From Citromicrobium sp. JLT1363 (lineage in GTDB: Bacteria > Pseudomonadota > Alphaproteobacteria > Sphingomonadales > Sphingomonadaceae), in assembly GCF_000186705.1 (NCBI RefSeq), contig NZ_AEUE01000002.1:248001-312000 (forward strand): a stretch of DNA of 64,000 nt. Direction: 5' to 3'. The notes under the pieces were generated by a model. The model did no database searches and had not been told where the DNA came from. It saw only the letters and a list, made by a program, of their open reading frames with translations. Position 1 is the stretch's first letter, and every line of letters starts with the position of its first letter. The position numbers and the translations under genes are program-made. Below, one piece after another: positions 29,921 through 42,340 of the stretch.

Positions 29921-30000
29921 GCCGGTGTGGCGGAACGGTAGACGCACCACTCAAGTGGTCCCCGGCGACGGGGTGCGGGTTCAACTCCCAGCCACCGGCA
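29921..30000 (+). tRNA. tRNA-Leu-like element (anticodon CAA by position) with non-canonical arms, between rpoB and rpoC
   Basis: An 80-base element 7 bases after the rpoB stop. The acceptor stem is perfect (gccggtg/caccggc) with discriminator A, and the D arm gcg–gaacggtaga–cgc is normal for tRNA-Leu. The variable arm pairs (cccc/gggg). The anticodon arm has only a 4-bp stem (acca/tggt) and a 6-base loop ctcaag instead of 5 bp and 7. The T stem gcggg/cccagc pairs only with a bulged A, with loop ttcaact. CCA is not encoded, whereas the other tRNA-Leu in this window encodes it. It is either an unusual tRNA, a decaying one, or a tRNA-like processing signal in the rpoBC mRNA. Confidence 0.6.
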
Positions 30001-30042
30001 ACTGATCGAGATACGGATTTCACCCCCAAGAGGGATTGAGAA

Positions 30043-34374
<4,332 letters not shown>

Positions 34375-34402
34375 GGCAGCGTTCAACCGCGACACATGAA
34401 AA

Positions 34403-34437
34403 GGGCCCCGGGGGAGCGATCCTCCGGGGCCTTTTTC
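34403..34437 (+). terminator. intrinsic terminator of the rpoBC operon
   Basis: A 12-bp stem (ggccccggggga/tcctccggggcc, one mismatch) with a 4-base loop and five T, 29 bases after rpoC. Confidence 0.92.
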
Positions 34438-34490
34438 GTGCGCCCTGCGTTTCATCGCGCGAGCGCGAAAGGCAAATGCAGGAGAGCGCG

Positions 34491-35312
34491 ATGCGTGTGA
34501 TGCCGGTAATATTCGTTGCGGCCCTTGCCGCATGCGCCCCGCAGGCAAGCGAACCTGCCCCCGGCGGCGGTGACGGCGCGACCGCCTCGACGCAGGCCGG
34601 GCAGCCCTACGATCTGCGCGGGCAGTGGAGCGTTGCGCGGCTGAACGGGCAAACCCTCGACACGCGCATTCCCTTCACCGCTTCATCCGACACGTTCACC
34701 TGGGAGCCTGCCTGCGCCGGACAGCAGATTGCCTATCGCACCGTGGATGGCCGCATAGAGTTCTACCAGCCGCCGCGCGAAGGGGACCGGATTGTCTGCG
34801 ATATCGGGTATCCCGAGCCGCTGCCGCGCGTGATCGAAGGGCTGGAGGGCCGCTGGGACGTGGAGCAGAAGGGCAATGGCAACCTTGTGCTGACCCGGGG
34901 TGAGACCCGGCTGGAGCTGGAGAAGGCGCCCGCTCAGCCGCAGGTGTCGCTCGCCGGGGAGTGGCGCGTTGCAGGGATCGACGGACGCGAATTCAATGAA
35001 TCCTACGGCCTCGCGCTGAGCGCCGACGAGAGCGAGCTCTGGTGGGAGCCGCGCTGCGCCGGTGTCGCCGTGGAATATCGTATCGAAGGGACGCGCTTCT
35101 CCGCGCACAAGCCTGCCGTCGCACCGCCGCCGACGGCCGGATCGGCAGAGCCGCCAGCTGCCCCCGCCCCTGCGGTATGCGCAATCGGGCTGCCGGAGCG
35201 CCTGCAGGAGGTCATGGCAGCGATCCGCGCGGCGGACCGGATAGAGCGGACCCGGGCCAATGGAGTGCTGATTTCGGGCAATGGCCGCAGTGTTACCCTG
35301 TTCGGTCAGTAA
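34491..35312 (+). CDS. lipoprotein with two tandem META/HslJ-like domains
   Basis: Protein of 273 residues. The lipobox AALAAC puts the acylated Cys at residue 15. Two related units follow: residues about 41–145 (DLRGQWSVARLNGQTLD, FTWEPACAGQQIAYR) and about 153–270 (SLAGEWRVAGIDGREF, LWWEPRCAGVAVEYR). Each has the GxW..xxxxG start of META/HslJ-like domains and a WEPxCAG box, with a second Cys later (103 and 230) that could form a disulphide. The start at 34491 is chosen for the aggaga spacing; an ATG 15 bases earlier is possible. It has its own unit after the rpoC terminator. Function unknown; envelope location is firm. Confidence 0.75.
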   Translation: MRVMPVIFVAALAACAPQASEPAPGGGDGATASTQAGQPYDLRGQWSVARLNGQTLDTRIPFTASSDTFTWEPACAGQQIAYRTVDGRIEFYQPPREGDRIVCDIGYPEPLPRVIEGLEGRWDVEQKGNGNLVLTRGETRLELEKAPAQPQVSLAGEWRVAGIDGREFNESYGLALSADESELWWEPRCAGVAVEYRIEGTRFSAHKPAVAPPPTAGSAEPPAAPAPAVCAIGLPERLQEVMAAIRAADRIERTRANGVLISGNGRSVTLFGQ

Positions 35313-35479
35313 CCGCCGAGAAGAGGCCGGCGGCCGCAGCCGTCGCGAGACGGATCCACTCTGCCGACACTCCATAGATAACCCGCTTGCGAAACTATGT
35401 TTCAACTTTGCGGCTATGCGCTTGATCTTCGATTAAGAGTTCTGGGTTACGCGTCCGTCCTCGAAGGGGGAAAGGTTTC

Positions 35480-37789
35480 GTGACTCAGAAACAGTTGGCG
35501 ATCCTTGGTGAAAAAAACCTGTTGCTGGCTTGGCGGCTGCGTGAATTCATTTCGCACCTGCCCGCGCTGTGTGCGCTGCATTCCTTTGCCGCCCTTGCCT
35601 GCATCGCGGCGCTATGGGGGCATCCCATCATCTTCTTCACGGTTCCCTGGGCGGGGGTTATCGTGCTGTGCAATTACCGCCAGTGGCGCCTCTCGCGCAA
35701 ATGCTATCCCGATACGATCGACGCGGATCACCTTAGGGGGCTGCATCGCGATCTCCAGATCGCCGCCAATATCGAGACCGCCGGATGGGTTGCGGGTGCG
35801 ATCCTCCTGTTTCCGACATTGTTCGTGATGCACCCGGTCTTCTTCACGGTGCTGATCGCAGGCCTGCTGGCCTCTACCGTGATCGCCTACCGGCCGTTCC
35901 CGGGTTCGCTCGCGCTCTATCTCGGTGGCGCGATGTTTGCGGCGGGGGCGCTTTCCTTCACCATGACGGACACGTTCTCCTGGCCCTCGCTCGCGCTGGC
36001 GATCGGCTTTGGCTACGCGCTGATCTGTTCGACCCGCAGGCAGGGGCGGCAGTTCGAACAGTCTTGCCGCGAGCAGATCAACCAGTACGCGACGGTGGAG
36101 ACGGTAAGCCTGCTGCTGCACGAATACGAAGCGTCCTCCTCCGACTGGTTGTGGGAAGTCGACGAGGGCAACTGCCTGGTCAACGTGTGCGAACGTTTCG
36201 GCAGTGCCGCCAGGCAAGACCGGGACTTTCTGGAAGGGCGCGAGCTGGTGGGCCTGTTCGATCACGGCCCGGCGAGGGAACGGCTGGCGGGGCTCCTGCT
36301 CGAACGCGCGCCGTTCCGCGATCTGGTGCTCGAGATAACGGTGGCGGATCAAACCCGGTGGTGGACGCTTTCGGGCAACCCCAACGCCGACGGTTCGATG
36401 CGCGGCGTCATGCGCGACGTTACAGAGACCCGCGAGACCGAGCAGCGCGTGGCGCGCATGGCGCGGTACGATACGCTCAGCGGCCTCGCCAACCGGCACC
36501 TGTTCAACGAAACGCTGGAGGAAACGCTCGGCGCGCAGGTGAAGAACCAGCGCGTGGCGCTGCTGTATATCGATCTGGACCATTTCAAGTCGGTCAACGA
36601 CACGCTGGGCCACCATGTAGGCGACGAACTGGTCCGGGCCGCAGGCGGACGCATCGGGGCCATCGTGCGCGAACACGATCTTGCCGCGCGGCTGGGGGGA
36701 GACGAGTTCGCGGTGCTGCTGACCAGGGTGCGCGATCTCGATACGGTTCACGCCTGCGCGCAGCGGATCGTCGATACGCTTGCAGAGCCTTTCAACCTGC
36801 ACGGCCAGATGGTCCGGGTGTCGGCTTCCGTAGGCGTCGCCTATGGCTCCACGCGCGGGATCGACGGCGACGAATTCATGCGCCAGGCCGACATTGCGCT
36901 CTACGCCGCGAAGCGCGCGGGGCGGTCTACCTTTGCCGACTACGACGCATCGCTCAACCAGATGGAGCGGACCCGCCGCGACCTCGAACTGGACATGCGC
37001 ACCGCGATTACAGAGGGGCAGTTCAGGCTCGTCTACCAGCCGCAGATCAACCTGCGGACCGGCGCCTGGGCCGGGAAGGAAGCGCTGGTGCGGTGGGAGC
37101 ATCCCACCCGCGGCGCCATTCTGCCGGGCGAGTTCATCGACATCGCGGAGGAAACCGGACTCATCATCCCGCTGGGAGAATGGATCATCCGGCAGGCGAT
37201 CCACGAAGCGGTCACCTGGGAAGAACCGCACAGGATCGCGATCAATCTCTCGCCGATCCAGATGCGCAATCCGAACCTCGTCGGCGTGCTGACCAGCGCA
37301 ATCATCAACGCCCAGATCGATCCGCAGCGGGTCGAGATCGAAATCACCGAAAGCGCGCTGATGCAGGACAGCGAAAGCAATGTCGAAATGCTCCATCGCC
37401 TGCGCGAACTGGGCGTGCGCATCGCGCTGGACGATTTCGGGACCGGCTATTCCTCGCTCAACTATCTGCGCGCCTTCCCCTTCGACAAGATCAAGATCGA
37501 CCGGTGCTTCGTGTCCGAGATGCTCGATCGCAGCGATTGCCAGGCCATCGTGCGCAATGTCGTGATGCTCGCACGGGCGCTGGGTATGGAGACCACCGCC
37601 GAAGGCGTGGAGACGCAAGAACAGTACGACTGGCTGAAACGCCACGGCTGTACCGAGGCGCAAGGCTACTACATCTCGCGCCCCCTGGAATCCTCCCGCG
37701 CGAGCGAACCTTCGCGCGATCCCTCGCAATGGGCGGAGTATCGCGAACTGGGCACCAATGTTCACCCCCTGCGCCAGGGTGCTGCCTAG
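35480..37789 (+). CDS. membrane GGDEF–EAL cyclic-di-GMP protein
   Basis: Protein of 769 residues starting with GTG after gaaggggg. Four or so TM helices (about 20–190) and a PAS-like segment (about 215–320) precede a GGDEF domain with intact RLGGDEFAVLL near residue 406 and an EAL domain with KEALVRWEHP near 533, DDFGTGYSSLNYLRAF and the terminal QGYYISRPL. Both active sites look complete, so it may make and break c-di-GMP, though in hybrids one activity often dominates. The sensory input is unknown. A second GGDEF protein lies nearby at 40240–41397. Confidence 0.93.
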   Translation: MTQKQLAILGEKNLLLAWRLREFISHLPALCALHSFAALACIAALWGHPIIFFTVPWAGVIVLCNYRQWRLSRKCYPDTIDADHLRGLHRDLQIAANIETAGWVAGAILLFPTLFVMHPVFFTVLIAGLLASTVIAYRPFPGSLALYLGGAMFAAGALSFTMTDTFSWPSLALAIGFGYALICSTRRQGRQFEQSCREQINQYATVETVSLLLHEYEASSSDWLWEVDEGNCLVNVCERFGSAARQDRDFLEGRELVGLFDHGPARERLAGLLLERAPFRDLVLEITVADQTRWWTLSGNPNADGSMRGVMRDVTETRETEQRVARMARYDTLSGLANRHLFNETLEETLGAQVKNQRVALLYIDLDHFKSVNDTLGHHVGDELVRAAGGRIGAIVREHDLAARLGGDEFAVLLTRVRDLDTVHACAQRIVDTLAEPFNLHGQMVRVSASVGVAYGSTRGIDGDEFMRQADIALYAAKRAGRSTFADYDASLNQMERTRRDLELDMRTAITEGQFRLVYQPQINLRTGAWAGKEALVRWEHPTRGAILPGEFIDIAEETGLIIPLGEWIIRQAIHEAVTWEEPHRIAINLSPIQMRNPNLVGVLTSAIINAQIDPQRVEIEITESALMQDSESNVEMLHRLRELGVRIALDDFGTGYSSLNYLRAFPFDKIKIDRCFVSEMLDRSDCQAIVRNVVMLARALGMETTAEGVETQEQYDWLKRHGCTEAQGYYISRPLESSRASEPSRDPSQWAEYRELGTNVHPLRQGAA

Positions 37790-37828
37790 AACTTGTCCGC
37801 GCCGCGCGGCGGGAGTAGCGCTTGCGCC

Positions 37829-39217
37829 ATGATCGTTACCCGCTTCGCGCCATCGCCCACCGGCCACCTCCACGTCGGCAACCTGCGCACCGCGCTGCAC
37901 AACTGGCTGCTGGCGCGATCGGGGGGAAGCGGGTCCGCCACGGGCCGCTTCCTTCTGCGGATCGACGATACCGATGCGCAGCGCAGCCGCGAAGAATATG
38001 TCGAGGCGATCCGGCAGGATCTCGCCTGGCTCGGCCTGCAGCCGGATGGCGAATACCGCCAGTCCGAAAGGATGGACCTCTACGAAGACGCCTTCGAAAA
38101 GCTGAAGGCGGCGGGGCGCGTCTATCCGGCCTACGAAACCGCGCAGGAACTGGAACTGAAGCGCAAGATCGCGCTGGGGCGCGGGCTGCCGCCGATCTAC
38201 GACCGCGCGGCGCTCGCGCTGAGCGACGAGCAGCGCGCGGCGAAAGAGGCGGAGGGCATCGCACCGCACTGGCGCTACAAGCTGGACCACGAGGAGCACA
38301 TCGACTGGGCGGATGGCGTGCGCGGGCCGGTGAAGTTCGATCCCTCGCAGCTGTCCGACCCGGTGATCCGCAGGGCCGACGGCAGCTGGCTCTACATGCT
38401 GCCGAGCGTTGTCGATGACATGGACATGGGCGTCACCGACGTGCTGCGGGGCGAAGACCATGTCTCGAACACCGCAGTGCAGGTGCAGATGTTTTCGGCA
38501 CTGCACGAGGCGGGGATGGGGCCCGACCATTGCGATGTGGTCGACAGTTTCCCGCGCTTCGGCCACACCGCGCTGCTGGTGGGCAAGGAGGGGAAGCTGT
38601 CCAAGCGGCTCGGCTCGCTTTCGTGCGAAGCCCTGCGAGAGCGCGGGATCGAGCCCGAGGCTATCTTATCCCTGCTGGCGCGACTGGGGACCAGCCAGCC
38701 GGTCGAGCCGATCGCGGACCGGCAGGTCCTGATCGAGACTTTCGACCTGGAGACCTTCGGCCGCGCGCCTGCAAAGTTCGACGATGCAGAGCTGGAGCGG
38801 CTCAATACCGCCATCGTCCACCAGATGGACTACGCCGAGGTGCAGGGCCGTCTGCCCAAAGGCATCGACGAGGCCGGCTGGCATGCGATCCGGCCCAACC
38901 TGTCGCATGTCTCCGAAGCCGCCGAATGGTGGCGGCTGGTCACCGGCCCGATCGAGCAACCGGAATTCTCCGACGAAGACCGCGCCTTTCTGGGCGAGGC
39001 GGCGAACGCGCTGGCGTGGTCCGACAATCCGTGGGGCGATCTCACCACGGCTCTGAAAGAGCGGACCGGGCGCAAGGGCAAGCCGCTCTTCCTGCCGCTG
39101 CGCCAGGCGCTGACGGGCATGGACCACGGCCCCGACATGGGCGAACTCCTCCCGCTCATCGGAGAGGACGAGGCGCGCGCGCGGCTGGAACATGCGGCAG
39201 GCCAGACGCCCGCGTGA
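37829..39217 (+). CDS. gltX: glutamyl-tRNA synthetase (class I, second-type GltX)
   Basis: Protein of 462 residues. The class I signature is FAPSPTGHLHVGNLRTALHN (HIGH-like HVGN) and KLSKR (KMSKS-like) near residue 257, with RIDDTDAQRS between. The zinc-binding cysteines of some GluRS are absent. Many alphaproteobacteria carry two GltX, one of which may charge tRNA-Gln with Glu for GatCAB; this one reads as the shorter GltX2 kind, which is an inference without the other copy. Start ATG at 37829. It is coupled to the amidohydrolase gene by a GTGA overlap. Confidence 0.92.
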   Translation: MIVTRFAPSPTGHLHVGNLRTALHNWLLARSGGSGSATGRFLLRIDDTDAQRSREEYVEAIRQDLAWLGLQPDGEYRQSERMDLYEDAFEKLKAAGRVYPAYETAQELELKRKIALGRGLPPIYDRAALALSDEQRAAKEAEGIAPHWRYKLDHEEHIDWADGVRGPVKFDPSQLSDPVIRRADGSWLYMLPSVVDDMDMGVTDVLRGEDHVSNTAVQVQMFSALHEAGMGPDHCDVVDSFPRFGHTALLVGKEGKLSKRLGSLSCEALRERGIEPEAILSLLARLGTSQPVEPIADRQVLIETFDLETFGRAPAKFDDAELERLNTAIVHQMDYAEVQGRLPKGIDEAGWHAIRPNLSHVSEAAEWWRLVTGPIEQPEFSDEDRAFLGEAANALAWSDNPWGDLTTALKERTGRKGKPLFLPLRQALTGMDHGPDMGELLPLIGEDEARARLEHAAGQTPA

Positions 39218-40221
39218 GGCATTTTTCCGATCCCGCGCAGGGCCGCCACGCGCCCTTGCGCGAACTGCATAATGGCGAGTGGATGGATTACGCCGAAAGT
39301 CCCGCGCGGTTCGAGGCGATCCTGCAGGCGCTCGGCCCGGGGGAGCCCGCGCGCGACTTCGGGCTCGATCCGATCCTTGCGGTTCACGACCCCGCCTACC
39401 TTGCCTTTCTGCGCGAGGCGCACGCGTTGTGGCGCGCTGCCGGGCGCACGGGCGATGCGTTGGGGTATGTGTTTCCCGTGGTGGCCCGCCGCCCGCTGGA
39501 CCTCGAGCGGATCGATGCGCGGATGGGCGCTTATTCCATGGATGTCTCCACCCCGGTCGCCGCAGGCACCTGGGCGGCCGCCTATGGCGGGGCCCAGTCT
39601 GCGCTGAGTGCGATGGATGCGGTGCTGGGCGGAGATGCCGGCGCCTTCGCGCTCTGCCGCCCGCCCGGCCACCATTGCGGGGCCGATTACATGGGCGGCT
39701 ACTGCTACCTCAACAACGCCGCCATCGCTGCGCGCGCGGCGCAGGCGCGCGGCATTTCGCGGGTCGCAATCCTCGATGTCGACTATCACCACGGCAATGG
39801 CACGCAGGATATTTTCTACGAGGATGGCGATGTGCTGTTCGCATCCATCCATGCCCACCCGAAGAACGACTTCCCCTTCCATTGGGGTCACGCGGACGAA
39901 CGCGGCGCCGGTCCGGGGGAAGGAAAGACGCTCAACCTCCCGCTGCCGCAGGGCACCGACTGGACAGCCTATGCGCCCGCGCTGGACACCGCGCTGGACG
40001 CGGTCCGGGCGCACGGGGCGGATCTGCTGGTGGTTTCCTTCGGAGCGGATACCTTCGTCGGAGATCCCATCTCGCACTTCAGGCTGACCCGGGAAGACTA
40101 CGCCGCGATGGGCGCGCGGATCGCCGCGCTCGGCCTGCCGAGCGTGGTGGTGATGGAAGGCGGCTATGCGGTCGACGCGCTGGGCGCGAATGTCGCGGCG
40201 TTTCTGGGCGGCTGGGATTAG
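39214..40221 (+). CDS. histone-deacetylase/acetylpolyamine amidohydrolase-family protein
   Basis: Protein of 335 residues beginning with GTG inside the gltX stop (GTGA). The zinc hydrolase motifs are intact: RPPGHHCGADYMGG near residue 148 with the catalytic His pair, ILDVDYHHGNGTQDIFY near 187 (zinc Asp and His), and SFGADTFVGDP with the third zinc ligand. Bacterial members usually deacetylate acetylpolyamines or small amides. The tight overlap with a tRNA synthetase gene is not explained by the known function. An alternative later start would lose conserved N-terminal residues. Confidence 0.88.
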   Translation: MRHFSDPAQGRHAPLRELHNGEWMDYAESPARFEAILQALGPGEPARDFGLDPILAVHDPAYLAFLREAHALWRAAGRTGDALGYVFPVVARRPLDLERIDARMGAYSMDVSTPVAAGTWAAAYGGAQSALSAMDAVLGGDAGAFALCRPPGHHCGADYMGGYCYLNNAAIAARAAQARGISRVAILDVDYHHGNGTQDIFYEDGDVLFASIHAHPKNDFPFHWGHADERGAGPGEGKTLNLPLPQGTDWTAYAPALDTALDAVRAHGADLLVVSFGADTFVGDPISHFRLTREDYAAMGARIAALGLPSVVVMEGGYAVDALGANVAAFLGGWD

Positions 40222-40239
40222 GGCGCCCCGGCCGATCGG

Positions 40240-41397
40240 TCAGGCGGCCGCGAGCGTCAGCGACGGCGAGACGGTCTCCTCGCGGGCGATCTCGACCCGG
40301 TTCCGGCCGTTCTGCTTTGCCGAATAGAGTGCGATGTCCGCGCTGCGCATGGCGGCGCGTATGGATGTGTCCGCATCGAACGCGGCGACCCCGAAACTGG
40401 CACTGACCTGCACGTTCGGGCCGATCGCCGGGTGTTGCAGGCTGTCAAAGGCGCTGCGCAGGCCCTCGGCCTGCTCCGCCGCTTCTTCCAGGGTCGTATC
40501 CGTCAGCAGAAGCGCGAATTCCTCGCCGCCGATGCGGCCCGCGTGATCGCCCTGCAGGCTCAGCATGCAGGCGAAGGAGCGGATCACTTCGTCGCCCACC
40601 TGATGGCCGAAGCGGTCGTTGATCGCCTTGAACCGGTCGATGTCGCACATGATGATCGCCCCGCGCGACGCGGTGGGCTTGTCGATCAGGGTGTCGAAAG
40701 CCCTGCGGTTGAGCAGTTCGGTCAGGCCGTCGCGTTCGGAGGAATGCCGGTAGCCCAGGATCACCCTGGCCACGATCCGCGCTACGACCAGCAGCGCCAG
40801 ACTCGTGTTGAGCACGCCCATGCACTGGATGAAGACACGTTCGAACAAGGCGGCATCGAAAAGCCCCCAGGGGGTCGGTTCGTCGAGCAGTGCCGGGAAC
40901 ATCGGCACGCGAAGGATCACGCCCACGAGCACGAGGAAGCAGAGCACCAGCAGAGCGTGTTCGAAGGCATCGCGGTCGTGTTTGCGGGCCAGCGCCAATG
41001 CCGCGTCGAAGAAGACCAGGATGCTCGCCAGCTGGAACGGCACATATTGCAGCGTGGGTGGTACGGGCATCGCCAGCAGCAGGAGCGATAGGGCCGTGAG
41101 CAGCGCGGTGCCGGAAACCACGCGATGGCTCGTGAACGCAAGGCCGGTCCCCCGGCGTATGGCCTGCGCGGCACAGACATAGATCGCGGGAACCAGCATG
41201 GCGATGGCTGCGACGCCCAGCCTGGAATGCGCTCCGAAGCGCAGGACCAGCAATTCGACGAAGACGCACAGAAGCGCTGCTGCCATCCAGCCGAGCGCCG
41301 AACCGCGCCGCAGGGAAAGATGGACGAGCAGCGACACGAGGATCAGTGCCGTGATGATCCCCAGGATGGTCAGATGCAGGTCTACCGCTATTGCCAC
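40240..41397 (-). CDS. membrane GGDEF diguanylate cyclase
   Basis: Protein of 385 residues. Six or so TM helices fill residues 5–210, followed by a GGDEF domain starting RDGLTELLNRRAF with an active GGEEF site (RIGGEEFALLL, near residue 290). The inhibitory RxxD site is not present: the corresponding residues read LQGD, so product inhibition is probably weak. Likely a membrane-sensing diguanylate cyclase. It runs opposite to the amidohydrolase gene (18-base gap) and divergent from the secreted protein at 41762. Confidence 0.9.
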   Translation of the reverse strand: MAIAVDLHLTILGIITALILVSLLVHLSLRRGSALGWMAAALLCVFVELLVLRFGAHSRLGVAAIAMLVPAIYVCAAQAIRRGTGLAFTSHRVVSGTALLTALSLLLLAMPVPPTLQYVPFQLASILVFFDAALALARKHDRDAFEHALLVLCFLVLVGVILRVPMFPALLDEPTPWGLFDAALFERVFIQCMGVLNTSLALLVVARIVARVILGYRHSSERDGLTELLNRRAFDTLIDKPTASRGAIIMCDIDRFKAINDRFGHQVGDEVIRSFACMLSLQGDHAGRIGGEEFALLLTDTTLEEAAEQAEGLRSAFDSLQHPAIGPNVQVSASFGVAAFDADTSIRAAMRSADIALYSAKQNGRNRVEIAREETVSPSLTLAAA

Positions 41398-41761
41398 TAT
41401 CGCCCACTCCGCTCTCAGGGCGGTCCTACCGCGATAGACTAAACGTTTTCCTTATAGGGCCCGAGGATCATTCGGCAGCGCCAGCTGACTGCGATCGGCT
41501 GGCGACATGCCTCCTTCACCCACCGGAACACGGTATCGGGCGATTGACTGGCTTGCCGACTTGCGCGGTGACGCAGATCGCGCCGAACAGGATGGGCACG
41601 ATCGCCAGGCCCATGGTCAAGGCTGCATACCGATCCGCGCGCCGCTTCTTCCCCCCTGTCGATTTAACAAGCCCGAACTATACGGTAAGCATTGCTGGAT
41701 TGGCAGCGCGAACCGGGTGTGGGACCTGCGCGAAGCAAGATCGGGAATAAAGGGGCGGAGA
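41398..41761. other. 364-base divergent intergenic region
   Basis: The region lies between the divergent diguanylate cyclase and secreted-protein genes. Open frames here are short and lack ribosome sites. I see no RNA gene, repeat or clear promoter pair; it presumably contains both promoters. Confidence 0.5.
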
Positions 41762-42334
41762 ATGCGTTTCATTTGCCAGGCAGTGCTCATCGTGTGGGCT
41801 GCGGTTCTTGCAGCCGTGCCCGGCCAGGCTGCGGAAAGTCAGCCCTGGGCGGCGGTGGTCAAGCAGGATGCTCTGACCGACGAGGTTTCCCGCCGCGTGT
41901 GCGCGGCGCAGGACGACTTCAGGCTGTGCTTCGAATTCGACGATCGCGGGGTCTGGGCGAGCGTTTCGAGCCTCGGGTCCGCCGTGTTCGACACCCAGCT
42001 TTTCCCGGCGTTCCGCGTGGACCGGCATGATGCGATCGAATCGGTCAATGCCGATGTCCTGCGCCTCGAAAGGACGCTGCGGGACAAGATAATCCCCCGG
42101 CATTGGGAGCCCGGGCATCTGACCTGGCGGGCCCAGGTTCCTTCGGGCTCGGGAGATTGGGAAGACACCCCGCCGCTGCTGATCGGGCAGCTGGTCGAAG
42201 GCGAGCGTCTGCTGGTCCGGGTCTATCTGTCCGGCGGCTACCAGAAGGACATCATTTTCCCGCTGGCCGGATTCTGCGCGGCGGCAGCGCAGGTCTATGC
42301 GCAGGGCGCTCCAGTCCTGGAATGCCCGGCCTGA
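41762..42334 (+). CDS. hypothetical secreted protein
   Basis: Protein of 190 residues with a Sec signal (MRFICQAVLIVWAAVLAAVPGQAAES) after aaggggcggag. The mature part has Cys pairs near CAAQDDFRLC and at the C-terminus (FCAAAAQVYAQGAPVLEC), suggesting disulphides in the periplasm. I do not recognise a family. It ends 6 bases before the convergent pyk gene. Codons upstream of 41762 in the same frame are not coding. Confidence 0.7.
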   Translation: MRFICQAVLIVWAAVLAAVPGQAAESQPWAAVVKQDALTDEVSRRVCAAQDDFRLCFEFDDRGVWASVSSLGSAVFDTQLFPAFRVDRHDAIESVNADVLRLERTLRDKIIPRHWEPGHLTWRAQVPSGSGDWEDTPPLLIGQLVEGERLLVRVYLSGGYQKDIIFPLAGFCAAAAQVYAQGAPVLECPA

Positions 42335-42340
42335 ACGCGC

